Of a stretch of DNA of 64,000 nt, positions 43,795 to 55,689 are shown piece by piece; the first letter of the stretch is position 1, and each line of letters begins with the position of its first letter. The stretch is taken from positions 302,296 to 366,295 of the forward strand of contig MNCI01002977.1 in NCBI GenBank assembly GCA_015680685.1, in the 5' to 3' direction. Source of the stretch: Gnetum montanum (taxonomy: Eukaryota; Streptophyta; Gnetopsida; Gnetales; Gnetaceae). Made by a program: the position numbers and the translations under genes. A model generated the notes under the pieces. It saw only the letters and a program-made list of their open reading frames with translations, did no database searches and had not been told where the DNA came from.

Positions 43795-46700
43795 GAGTTC
43801 TCGGCACAAGATGAAGAGCATTATGACTTCATCTATGTAAAGGTCGAGGTAGATTTGCCTCTGGATTGCTAAGAACTCAAGCACAAATGTAGTTTTGAGT
43901 TCCTTTATTGAAATGGGAAGGATTTTGTCCCTAATCCCAATGTTTCCATTCCCCTTATGGAGACGTATCAGTGGATCTTCAATCAGCTGCAACGAGTCAC
44001 TAGGTCTAGGGAGCAGGACACTGTATCCCATTATGATGAAGCATTCCAGGACAGGCAGGAAGATCTAAACTCCCAATCTAAGGTTGGTGGCAAAAATTAT
44101 TCTATGATCATCCCTTCTTCCATGACCTTCAAGTCAAACCCCCTTTTCACGATGGCTCCCTTTTCGATCACCACAAATCTGCCTCAATCTACGCTTTCAT
44201 CTACCATGGGCAACCATCCTGAACCCTTAGCATATCAATAAGTGCCTCCCCCAGTTTCATACCCAGGTGCTCTCCCCCCCCCCCATTCCACCTCGTCCTC
44301 ATACCAGGCACCAGTTACGCCCATGTTTCCCTACATACACACCGCATCTACTTCATAGCTACCTAGAGCCTCTACTCCTATCTCATCATTTGCATCTATT
44401 CCATCATCAACGGTACGTCCAGCCCTAACCATGTGGTGGATCCCAGCCACTTTGCCCCCCACCTTGCATCCCCACCAGATGTCACTACACCCTTACTAGA
44501 AAACGTTCCAAGTCCTACAGGTATCACAACCAAGCACGGGACTATGGCCCATTCCATTAGTCATGAAAATGACCAATTCCATAGCACCACCAGTAGTGAC
44601 CACTCCAACAACATCACCAACTAGGTGGTGAATTGCACAAGTAGCACCCTTCACAAGGACAATCCCAATGGCCCTACCTATGAGCCAAACCGTTGCCCTT
44701 ACTATGCCACAAATGATGGTTGCCCCTACAACCCCAAAACCATCTACATCATCCTTGGGTTTGGATCAAGCATTTCAACTTATCTAGATCCTTACTAAAG
44801 AGGTTAGGTGCCTCAAGGTCATCGTTTGTGACACTATGCAGATCATGGATTTATACCATAACGACCCCATCAGCTCAACTGTTCCCATGCTTACATTACC
44901 CCCTAGGATGTCACTCCTCCAACTTACAAAAAAACAATGGGAAGGGAAACCCTAACACACATCTAGTCGCATTCAGATTTGAATCTTTGTTTTTACAATA
45001 ATGGTTGCATACCATCATTCGTGCCTTTGCTATGTCTTTGATAGGAAAAGCTCTAGACTAGTACCACGCACTCCTATGCGCCTCCATCTCAACATTGGAG
45101 GAGCTATTGACTCAATTTGTGACCTGCTTCAAGTATAACTTGAAGCCTGAAGTCATGCTAGATTAGTTAATGGGAGTTAAGAAAGACCCACTAGAGTCAG
45201 TGCAAAGGTTTATACAATGGTGGAGCACCAACTTGAATGAGATCTGTGAGCTTATCGCGGAGGCCCACTTCCTGGCCATCTTCAAGGGGGCGGTGAACGA
45301 TTTCATCAAATCCAAGCTATATTACTTGGCCCTGCGCTCTCTAAGTCAAGCTTTTACATAGATAAAAATCATTTAAGATGCAACTGAAGCCAGTAGGAAT
45401 TTGGCCTATGTTTTTTATAAAAATGCACATACTAAAAAGGACAAAGAAAAGGACAAGGCTGTAATGGCCACGGTCGCCGCCGTGGAAAATGAGGCCAAGC
45501 CCAAAAATAATAATAATAACAAAAAAGTGTCCATGACACCAACTAGCCCTACACCTAGCCCAAGCAATGCTACCCAACCCTCCACATTGATACTTGAAGC
45601 ATCCACCCTGCCTAAACCCAACTTCGAGGGTAAAGATCGCTCCAAGTACACCTCGCTACTTGTCAAACCTTTAGAACTCCTGAAGCAATTGCTAGGGGTG
45701 GGGTACATTCAACACAAGTGGATGTTAGAAGAGGTGATCAAATGGCATCAGTGGTACTACGACCTTCTTAGGAACCCCTCCTTGGCTTTGCTCAATGAGC
45801 CCCCAGTTCCTAAGAACTTCAGGTTCGAGCGATTTTGTGACTACCACCAACTCTATGGTCATGACATGGGTTACTCTCTAGCCTTAAAAGATGACATTCA
45901 AAAGATGATTGATTAGGGAAAGTTGGTATTGGATGAAAGAAACCTCGTCCACCCTGAGAATCAATCCATGCATTTTTACAAAGACCCCCTCAACACTAAT
46001 GACGTGGGGTACATCATCAACACCATTGGTGTAGATGGTAATCCGAAACCACCACAGTGGCCATTTCTAGTTCATATACCTCAACGCAGCGTAGCAACAC
46101 CAGAAATGGCCAAAAAAACACCGCAGCAACCATTTGTCCTTAAGGTTCCTCCTCGTACATATGCCCCTGCACCTTCTATAATCAAAACTACACCACCACC
46201 CACACTAACACCACAAACACCATACATTAGCAAGGGGCCAAACCATTCATTCATCCTCATTCTATAAAACCAACATAAGATGGTATCATAGCCTTCTCAT
46301 CCAAGGAACTAGGAAGAGCATCTGACAAGTGAAATGACTATAGAACGTACTGCCCTAGGTCCTTCCAAGCCTACTCCTTCATCCTCTACATCTACGCCCA
46401 CCTCATCACCAAAAGTTAACGTTGCTATGCATGCACAGTCATCACCACTGTGCCCGAAAGGGTCTTGTCCCAAACTTAAAACTGCTGCTCCTCAGGAAAT
46501 TTATCTTCTAGGATGAATGGAGGAAGAGAAGGGTAGTAATCAATAGGAAGGTGGAGATGACCTTCAAAGTGCTCTTACTTAGGTAAAACAGGCTCTAAAA
46601 CAAAAGAATACAACGTTGAGCCTATACGACCTGGTAATGACTTCCATCGCACACCGTGAGGCTTTGGTTCGCATGTTAACATCCATACCAGTTGACGAGA

Positions 46701-46857
46701 ACATGCTAGTAGAGGAGAAAGTAATCCATTTGGTCATGCTTCCTTCAGCGCCTGAAGAACTATAGCCATCCCAATTGACATCCTGTGATGAGTCCATCAA
46801 GGAAGATCCTAAAAAGGGTTAGGTGATGACAACACACCTATTCATCACAATTTGGGT
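43795..46857 (+). pseudogene. Element C gag
   Basis: Parallel to B gag. The N-terminal DFVPNPNVSIPL and Pro/Ser/Thr-rich stretches (43957-44624) come first. The capsid core has MGVKKDPLESVQRFIQWWS at 45170. A Lys/Asn-rich linker follows, then CDYHQLYGHD near 45836, where the last Cys of the knuckle is lost. The region ends LFITIWV at about 46857, the last point of similarity to B before protease. A run of 12 C at about 44274-44284 and several stops break it. Confidence 0.82.
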
Positions 46858-47640
46858 CAGCTTATTATCTGCATGCGCTACTCTATCATCTCATGGGTGG
46901 CCTCATTATTGCGCCGCACTACCATCTAGTACCTCACATAGTCAATGACAGTTGTGAGCCAACTATCATCATTGGTATCTTAGGCCAATAGGAATTTGTT
47001 CTTGGAACAAAGATCTCCTACCTTAGTAGTCAGGTTTGCCTTCTCCTTCTCAAGCTTTTGGACCTGTTTCCAGAGGTGTTTGTCCACACGCCTGCATTCC
47101 CATAAGGAGCATGCTGAGTATAAAGCACATTAGCTTGCCTCATCGTATATGCGATGAGGTACTTCAGTCACCTCTGGTGGAAATGCAGGCACGACAATGA
47201 GCTTAACTACCCTCTTAGGATCCCACTTGAGACGAGAAGCTACCAACCACACATATAAAAAATGCATTAGTCATAGAGGCGTAGTGAATGCAACAACAAT
47301 GTAAAGTCTAGTTAGAATTTTAGCTTACCCACTTCCAAGTCGACCTACCTTACATGATCGATCATGTCATTGACTACCCCTTCCATAAAAATAAATTTAT
47401 CAGGGGTTTCAGTCCATGGTCGCAAGCTAATCGAGGATGGGTCAGGGGTGTCAATAGTGGTATCAGCTACATGGTAAAACATGTTAGTTAAAATGGAGAG
47501 AACCATAATAGGGCTGATGAATAGCATAAATGGCAGTGTAAAGCTCCTACCTAGCAAACCCTTAGGGGTGATCGGCACATTGTCAAATATGTGATCAAAC
47601 TTACCAGCATCCAAATGGAGCCCCTCTCCTTCCAGCTAAC

Positions 47641-47949
47641 CTAGTAACATAGTAGCATCCTCGATGCTCATCTGTCCCTCCAACACTAAGCTACTCTCTA
47701 CAAAATGGTCATCAGTAGGGGCCTCATGCTGGTTTCTAGGAGCCTCTTCATCATTGGTTGGATACCTTTCTTTGTCGACAGGGGCCTCTTCCTCCTCTTC
47801 ATCAATAGAGACCTCCTCCTCACTAGTTAAGGACCCTTCCTCATCGGTAGGAGCCTTCTCCTCCGCAGCTAGGGCCTCCTCGTTTTTGCCAATCATCCCT
47901 ATTGTAGGGGCCACCACCTCTTCTCCCTCTTCTTCTTTCTCTTCCTCCA
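47641..47949 (-). other. Acidic candidate exon of the antisense cassette
   Basis: Opens after TTTTATTAG (acceptor-like) and encodes a highly Glu/Asp-rich segment with EEEKEEEGEEVVAPT, ending VLEGQMSIEDATMLLG and a CTAG-GTTAGC donor-like border. The + strand serine-rich open frame over it is a shadow. Confidence 0.5.
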
Positions 47950-48098
47950 CTAATAAAACATAGTCACAGTCAGTACAATATACTAACCTGAAGTAGATGC
48001 TATGTTGTGCTACGCTACCTAGTGTAACATAGTGTAGTAAGCCTTAGCCAAAAAATGAATAAAAATAAAATACCAAAAAAGAAGAAGTGAATACTCAC

Positions 48099-49147
48099 CA
48101 ATGGGAGGCTGCACTCTACGAAGCTTAAAATGTAGTTTTTTCCCTTCTCTTCATTAGTACGGGTGGTCTCCTCAGTAGAGCGAGACCTCTTGTGTTGTAG
48201 TTTGGTTGTCACAATCTCTACAATGAGGTGTTCCCCCCTTATCACACTACCAGTGGTGATGGGGGGTGCCTCTCCCACACTGTCCTTGACCTGAAAGTTG
48301 CATGCCACCTAATCCCTCATCGTCATTAAGAATGACTCCCCAATAGCTTTTGAGGGGCCTTGAGGTCAGGTGGTATGGAAGACTTGGCAGATCCATAGTT
48401 TGGAGATCTGGCTACAATTTTGTAGTACCCAAACCCAATTCTCATGGACTACCAAGAATTCCACAAAACGTCGAAGGAAAACTATGAAAAAGGCATGGTG
48501 CATGTTGAAATGGGATCCAAGCTTCTCACGAAGCTTGACCATTTCAGCCTGCATGCCTTTGCAAAGGTTCTTGGCCCAATTGTAATTGGTCCCTTCTTTC
48601 ATGAACTCTTTCATTATCTGAGCCTACTCAATCCCAATGATTTTTCCATGGGATAGTAGCTTGGGGAAGGCACAAGCATGGAAGACAGGGTAAAAAGTTT
48701 TGGCCACCCATAGCTTGGCTCTCTCCATATAAATCCCCTTTCGGCCCTTAGTAGCCCCTAGCCACTGCTCAATGTCCTCCTAATTATGTGCATCTTTTTT
48801 GGACTTTTCTCCCATGGGGAGACCATTAGAGGGGACATCGAAAAGATTTGTGAACAATTAATCATTGACATCAAGCACCACATGCACACCATGAATACGT
48901 GTGCGGAAGCAATCTACCTTTTTAGAGAAGTAGTTAGCTAGGGAAAGCATCTTAGTAGGGGGGACACTTGGGTTATCCACCAAAAACAAGTCCATTAGCC
49001 TAGCCTCTTGAAGGTTATGGACCAATGTGGTTGGAGCCCCATTGTAGATCCAACACTGGGTCTCCTCCACCTCCCCATACTTAAAGAAGAGGTTGATCTC
49101 ATCATTCCCGAAGAGAATTATAGTCACCTCTTGGGCTTTCTTTGCTA
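48099..49147 (-). other. Largest candidate exon of the antisense cassette
   Basis: About 1,050 bp between CATTTTAG and TTG-GTGAGT borders. Segments such as NDEINLFFKYGEVEETQC, CFRTRIHGVHVVLDVND and AKLWVAKTFYPVFHACAF look like ordinary protein, not random translation. Five in-frame stops are present. The R-x-x-G-x-x-V-x-L pattern is loosely like plant retroelement third-ORF proteins, but I cannot assign a family. Confidence 0.5.
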
Positions 49148-51126
49148 CTAAAATGATTCAAACAAAAAAAAATAAAAAGAGAAAGAGGGTTAGCAAAATG
49201 CAAACATTACTCAAGCATTTAGTAGTGAATTTACACTCTAGCGTACCATATTTGAATGGCATGGGAAATGGTGGGAGATCCACCAAAACATCTTCGATGG
49301 TGAGAAGCTTAAGGGATGCCCATTCCCTATCCAACCAACTGGCTTCCTTACATTTCCCATAAAACTAGGAATACCAAGTTGGATAGGTTTTGAACTCACC
49401 CCTGAATTTGCCTATCACACTGGCACGCACATTCCCAGTGGAGGAAAACTCTCGTAGGGCCATCTGCACCAACACCAAGGCATCCGTGTCACTATGAAGA
49501 CCACTCTTGTTAATAAAAACCCTAGTAAAAAATGGACATATACATTGTTAATACCTATGTATAATGTAGCATGGATTACACAACAAAATACCTTCACAGA
49601 ACTCACCCGTCGACATAGTAAATAGTTCTAGGTGGGTTCTAAAAGCATGTGCCCATGTGGCGAGCAATAAATAATGTATTATATAAGTGGTAACACATAT
49701 ACTTAGGCATATTCCAAATCCAACTTAAGAATCTTAGGCTTTTTGGATGCTAGTTGGAACCTTTTGCCTACTTGCCCCTAATTGGCCCATCAGTTAGAAA
49801 TTTTAGAATACCCCGGTTTGCCCTAGGCAATAGGGTTTTTGTGATTGCAGCTGCTATCTTTGCTGACAAGTGTAACCAAACAATCACACTAAAGTGCTAG
49901 AGGAGGAACTGTAGGAAGTCTCGTGCACTATCCCAGAACCAAACCACCTACTGCTACACACGTGCATGAGGAGGAGGGACATTGGCCATTGGTTTGCTTA
50001 GGTAGCACATAACTCCTACGATTTCTAGGATAATCAAAATGGGTTTTAACATAACCCTGCACTAATGAAGAACCAAATGTTAACACTATGTACAAGCAAA
50101 TTTTACATGTAGTGTAGCATAACCCTCTCATTACATATAGTGTAGTATGGCATTCCCATTGCATGTAGCATAGCAAGATTTCATAGTCGTACAAAATATA
50201 TTAAAAAAATAAACAAATGTATGCAAGCAAACAACAAAGCAAGTTTCGCAGTGTAGCAAGGTCATCAAACCACACACAATGCAACAACGCCTATATAACG
50301 CATAATATGGCAGACATGCAACAATGCAACGATGTAATCAATGCATTACTATGACAAGCAGGGAAATATGGAAAACTTAGCAAGTTCGGCAACGTAGTAG
50401 TATTGTACACTTAATAGCATAACAATATGAGAAACCTGAAAAACCTCATAACGTACCAACATACCGCAGTAAAAACATTATTACAAAGTATAGACAAGTA
50501 AGAGTTTACCATGCTACAACCGTCCCAACTATAATTCGACTGTACAAAATAACTCACATTGTACTACATTAAATACATGTCTTATTTGTCAAATCACACA
50601 GAATGCCAAAAGCCTCTTGAAGGCAGCATGCTACGCTATCCATGTGCTAAGCTGCATAGGCTAAGCCAAACCCCCATGACAAGGTAGTTGCAACAATAGC
50701 GGCCATGGCGATACTGCATGTGAGGAGTAGTGTAACATCCATACAACCACTGTTCTCAACCAGTAATGGTAGTAGTGTAGCAGCCAAAACAACGACCAAA
50801 ATAATGACAAGAAATATAGATTTCAACAATAACAATCGTAGAATTCTAAACAAAAAAGGTAACGTAATAGCTTACTGAGTAGACAGAGTCTCCTCCCACA
50901 CTGCAACACGTGCTTGAGTTGGGCACCCCAAAGTGTCCTTGACTTTGTCCACTTTAGCGAGCCCTCAGTGCTTACATTTGCCTTTAGGTCCCATCACTTC
51001 CCTTTCAAATGTTGTCGGCTACTACGCTACATTGTTTCGCTTTCTCTAGGCACAATCACACTACTCTTTGGATGTGAGCTGTGTGCTTTGATAACGAAAA
51101 TGACAAGTTTACCAAGGGTAAACCCC

Positions 51127-51134
51127 TATTTATA
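51127..51134 (-). promoter_or_regulatory. TATA box of the antisense cassette
   Basis: TATAAATA on the - strand within GGTTATAAATAGGGG, about 135 bp upstream of the ATG at 50994. It points away from the sense direction of C. Confidence 0.5.
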
Positions 51135-51319
51135 ACCAATGTTGTGAAAAGAACTTGTCATTTTCACACCCCAAGTAATGTGGGATGCCTCGTGTAGCGT
51201 AGTACTAGTGTGTCATAAATCTATGATAGCGTAGCATTCCTATTTGCAAATAGGTGGGCCCAACTGAGAATTTTGCCTTACCTTAAAATAGAAACATACC
51301 CATACAAAGCCTGCATACC

Positions 51320-51655
51320 ATGGGTCACAAAGATCTTAAACTAGCAATTTTACCTAAAAATACACCACAATTCGCAAAGACCTTAAACTAGCAACCTCAT
51401 TCAAAAACCTATGCACTACTATCCACAAAGACCTTAAAATAGTAACATTCTATGAAGCCTACCTATTAACGGTTCAAAAAGACCTTAAACTAGTAACTTT
51501 ATCCATCAACTGCTTAATGGTCTACAAAGACCTTAAACTAGTAACATTACCTTCTACAACTTGTTAACAATCCACCACGACCTTAAACTGGTAGACTTAG
51601 CATTAGTTGCATGTTCGAATCCACTTACGGTCAACCAAGACCTTAAACTGGTAAT
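51320..51655 (+). repeat. Degenerate repeats before RT (element C)
   Basis: Seven copies of AAAGACCTTAAACTAGTAAC-like cores, at about 51330, 51378, 51428, 51487, 51527, 51578 and 51637, spaced 40-60 bp. Same core and same place as 7250-7800 in B. Confidence 0.85.
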
Positions 51656-51879
51656 TTGCAAATGTAGTCAAATGTTTGACAATCATTGCATGTTTCATTA
51701 TATTTACTATTATGCGACATGGCTTCAACTAGGTATCACTTGACTAGGCTTCTTCTTATTGTGGTAGGTTGAACAAGATGGCCATGCAACATGATCTACA
51801 CACTATTTACTTTAACAAGTCCTCATGGCAAGCTTGCAAGATACCCAAACTTAGAGTCAATAAACTAGGATGCATCAAC

Positions 51880-53230
51880 TGATAACACTGTAGCATCTCT
51901 GGAAATGTCCCTAGACTAGCCCGAACACTTGGTCCAAGCCTTAGACTTAGAGGTCGGGGATGTGATTGAGGACCCTCTCATTGAAGCATCGATAAAAACA
52001 TCTATAGAGGAAAGAAAAATGCTATAACTAAGTTCCCTCCTAGATGAACAAATGCAAAACAATGTATCCAGACTCCTTCAAGAAAACATTAAAGTATTCA
52101 CATGGTCTTACAACAACATGTCAGGATTAGACACATGGATAATACAACATAACATTGTATTAGACCTGCATGTCAAACCAGTTAAACAAAAGGCTCAAAA
52201 GGTTAAGCCAGAAATCACACTAGCTGTGCGTGATGAAATTGCTAAGCTATACCAAGTAGGTTTCATTCGGGCTGTCGATTACTCGGAGTGGGTGTCAAAC
52301 ATTGTTGTAGTCTATAAGAAAATGGGAGGGATATGAATCTATGTAGACTTCCAAGATCTGAACAAGGAAATGATTAAAGACAACTTCCCACTACCAAGTA
52401 TTGACCAGCTTATTGACACTATGGCTAGGCATGCTTTACTATCTTCCATGGATGGTTTCTCTGGTTACAATCAAATTCGCATAAATCTAGAGCATTAGTT
52501 AAAAACTACATTCATGACCCTTTGGGGTACCTTTTGTTACACTATGATGCACTTTGGTCTAAAAAATGCTAAAGAAACCTACCAATGAGCCATGACCTAC
52601 ATATTCAGTGACTACCTCCTAGAGAGACTCAACGATTACATGGATGACATAGCAGTCAAGTCTAAGGTAGCTATTGATCATACCACTAATCTAGATGTAG
52701 TCTTGAAACATTGTCATAGGCATGACCTATGCCTTAATCTAAAGAAGTGTGTTTTCGGTGTAAAAATCAGGTGCATGCTAGGGTTTGTAGTATCGGAGGC
52801 TGGGATATGAGTGGATCCTAAAAACGTTAAGGCCATAGTTAAACTAGCACCCTGTACTAGCATTAAAGAATTGTGTGGGTTGCAAGGTAGAATACAGTTC
52901 ATTAGAAGGTTTCTAGCAAGGTTGACTAACAAGTTACACCCCATGCAACACTTACTAAAGAAGGGGGTTAACTTCGAATGGACAATGCAATGCCAACAAG
53001 CCTTCAATGATTTGAAGGAAGGGCTTTTACACCTCCCAACTATTTACCCACCACAAAGGGCTAAGCCTTTCTATATCTACCTTGCTACCTTGGACACGTC
53101 CATCATGACACTGCTATGCCAAAAAAGAGAGGATGGCTCTGAGACCCCCATTCTATTACTTGAGCCACAGATTGATAGCATATTAAGCCAAATACAATGA
53201 AGTGGAAAGGAATTGTCTCACTTTGGTGTT
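51880..53230 (+). pseudogene. Element C reverse transcriptase with linked RNase H
   Basis: The N-terminal frame 52052-52336 ends SEWVSNIVVVYKKMGGI and TGA. The palm has SSMDGFSGYNQI, then YMDD (near 52640; YVDD in B). Further stops lie at 52498 (Gln position) and before VDPKNVKAIVKL at 52811. The linked RNase H (53050-53230) has LATLDTSIMTLLCQKR and then loses frame. It is dead, but every RT block is visible. Confidence 0.88.
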
Positions 53231-53509
53231 CGCGCTAGAAAAGTGGACACTACCTATTTCGTAGTCAAGTGAACATCATATGCAAAAGAAATGTACTTTA
53301 GGCTATCGTGAACAACTTGTATGAAAGTAGCAAGATAGCCCGATCGAAGGCAATAATAGCGGAATTCAATTTACATTATGTGGTCCAATCATCAACAAAA
53401 GACCAAGCGATAGCTATGTAGCTTGCAACCTCACCCGTTGATGATCGAGCAACCATAGAACCTGAATTCCTTGATGAACATGTTAGTAGTGTCAATATTG
53501 TACCATCGA

Positions 53510-53900
53510 ATTTCAAAGAAACTTTACATTTTGACAGTGCCTCAACCACATGAGGTGGTAATGCTATTGCAGTCATTTCATTCCCCTCAGGAGACATGCA
53601 ACCCTTCGCTTACCACTTCACATTCCTTTGTACGAACAATGTAGCTAAGTACAAGGGACTCCTCAGAGGCCTCTTGGTAGCCCAGCAATTAAGAATTCAA
53701 CATTTGGTAGTTTGAGGCAACTCCCAGCTTAGCATCAATCAAATCACTGAGGTCTACACCTATAAGGCTTCACATTTACAGCCTTACTATGATTTGGCTA
53801 CAAACTTATTCTAGCAGTTCACCACAACAGACATACAGCATGTGCCATGCAATGAAAACACGGTAGCCGATGCCTTAGCTACACTTGCATAAAATGTGCC
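53510..53900 (+). pseudogene. Element C second (archaeal-type) RNase H
   Basis: LHFDSASTT, then TGA, then FTFLCTNNVAKYKGL (near 53620; Glu of the NNxxEY motif replaced by Lys), QLSINQITEVYTYKA and NENTVADALATL near 53870. Same domain as 5010-5390 in B. Confidence 0.78.
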
Positions 53901-54099
53901 ACCACATCTATTCGTGATGCTACCTGATTCGATAATAGAGTGCACAGACCCTATCACCCAAGCAGTACACATGGCCTCTGTGAGTGCTGCCAACACCCAA
54001 GAGTGGTACGCTAATGTGAAAGCCTACCTATAGCATGGTGAACCCCCACATGGCTTGACATCTGCCTAAAGGGATGCAATCCTAAAGTGAGCATGGTAG

Positions 54100-55245
54100 T
54101 ATGTCTTGGTAGGAGATAATACCTTCTATAAATGCTCCTTTGATGGAATACTGTTGACTTACGTTGGTGGGGAGGAGGTACAAAAAATAATTAGCGAAGT
54201 CCATGAGGGATTATGTGAAGGGCACATAGCTCTCAGGGCCATGGCAGCTAAGATTAGATGCCTAGGATATTATTGGCCTTGCATGGAATGTGATTGTTTT
54301 GCTAAAGTCAAGATGTGTAACACGTGCCAACGTCACACAAATTTCATGCACGTGTCACCTACCGAGTTGCACCCTACACAGATCACATGGCCATTCCAGC
54401 GATGGGGACTAGATATCATAGGACCCATAACACCTAAGTCTTTCATAAGGCATAGCTTCATCATTATTGCTACCGAGTACTTTACAAAGTGGGTAGAAGC
54501 TGTCCCTCTTAGGAAAACTACATCTCAATAGGTTTTCCACTTCATCTTGGACAACATTGTAACAAGGTTTGGTCTTCCCATGACTATTGTGACAGATAAT
54601 GGGCCACAATTTAGTAGTGCGAAAACCAAAACCTTCTGTAGAAACCTTTTGGCATTAGGAAATCTTTCTCATCACCATATTACCTGTAGGCTAACGACTA
54701 GGTAGAAGCTACAAATAAGGCCATCATCAACTTGCTCAAAAGAATGCTTAGCAACAACAAGAGGTGCTGGTATGAGAAAATTCTCTATGTGCTCTGGGCC
54801 TACCATACGACGTGTAGGATGGCTACAGGTAAGACCCTCTATAGCCTAGTCTACGGATCTGAAGCAGTGTTGCCTCTTGAATTGTAGGTACCATCACTAC
54901 GGATGATCCTTTCAAGTGTTGTAAATGAAGCCCAGAACAATGAGTCAAGGATCAACGACCTCGACTCCCTATAGGAAGAGCATGCATAGACACTGGGTCG
55001 CATTGAATGGTATGAGGACAAGCAGCGACAAAAGCATCATGGAGACCTATGTCAATGATCGATTAAAAAGGGGAACCTAGTCCTCAAAGCTGTGCATGAA
55101 CATGTGGATAAATTTTTAGCAAATTGGAAAGGTCCATTCATAGTCACAAAAGCCTATGAGAATGAAGCCTTCAAGCTGGCAAACATAGATGGTAGAGAGT
55201 TTGCAAACCCTGTAAATCACCTGTACTTGAAGCTGTACTTTGTCT
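54100..55245 (+). pseudogene. Element C integrase
   Basis: HHCC: HEGLCEGH and CNTC, spaced 30 residues, at 54202-54327. Core: Asp in RWGLDIIGP (54412), Asp in VTDNGPQF (near 54595), Glu in the VEATNK segment (near 54705). A TAG at 54529 and a frameshift near 54650 break the frame. The C-terminal domain has KGNLVLKAV and ANWKGPFIVTKAY and ends LYLKLYFV plus stop near 55244. Confidence 0.87.
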
Positions 55246-55261
55246 GAGGTAGAAGCAAGGT

Positions 55262-55680
55262 AAGCACCATAGTCCGCTACAACTATAAACTAGCATCCAT
55301 AGTCTGCTATGACTATAAACTGGCAACCAAGTTCTTTCATGACTATAAACTGGCACAAATAGTCTGCTATGACTATAAACTGGCAACAACAGTCTGCCAT
55401 GACTATAAACTAGCACAAATAGTTTTCCATAACTATAAACTGGCACAAAACGTCCGCTCTGATGTGAAACTAGTATAGAACATCCGCTACGATGTTAAAA
55501 TAGCTCATCCATCATCTGCTACGATGATAAACTAGCACAACAGTCTGCTAGGACCTTAAGCTAGCAAAACAGTCTACTAGGATCTTAAGCTAGCATAGCA
55601 GACTGCTAGGACCTTAAACTAGCATAGCGGTCTGCTGGGACCTTAAACCAGTACATCAGATGGTTTACCAGGACCTTAAA
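55262..55680 (+). repeat. 30-bp tandem repeats downstream of integrase (element C)
   Basis: About fourteen units. The first six or seven are close to GTCTGCTATGACTATAAACTGG plus eight variable bases, the later ones to GTCTGCTAGGACCTTAAACTAG. The 30-bp period keeps one frame, giving CYDYKLA-type peptides up to a stop near 55470. The array changes gradually along its length from the ACTATAAACTGG to the ACCTTAAACTAG type. Confidence 0.9.
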
Positions 55681-55689
55681 ATGGGTTCG

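Larger units (their letters stand above)
46858..51135 (-). other. Antisense gene-like cassette in element C, replacing protease
   Basis: On the - strand, TATAAATA (51134-51127) is followed by an ATG at 50994 (MGPKGKCKH, then TGA) and a run of open segments with GT...AG-like borders. Candidate exons are 50994-50876, 49521-49400, 49364-49247, 49147-48099, 47949-47641 and a coiled-coil segment near 47110-46960. The acceptor at 49148 follows a T-rich tract ending CATTTTAG. In-frame stops make it a probable pseudogene. No domain is recognised. It could be a captured host gene or a lineage-specific antisense ORF of the kind reported for some Tat elements. B lacks it. Confidence 0.6.

Noticed and set aside
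47664-47963. Serine-rich + strand open frame
   Set aside because: It is the complement of the Glu/Asp-rich antisense segment, because GAG/GAA codons read backwards give Ser-rich translation.
55262-55680. Regular 30-bp repeats resembling a CRISPR array
   Set aside because: Units are directly adjacent and degenerate, with no unique spacers. They sit in a plant retrotransposon and recur in B.
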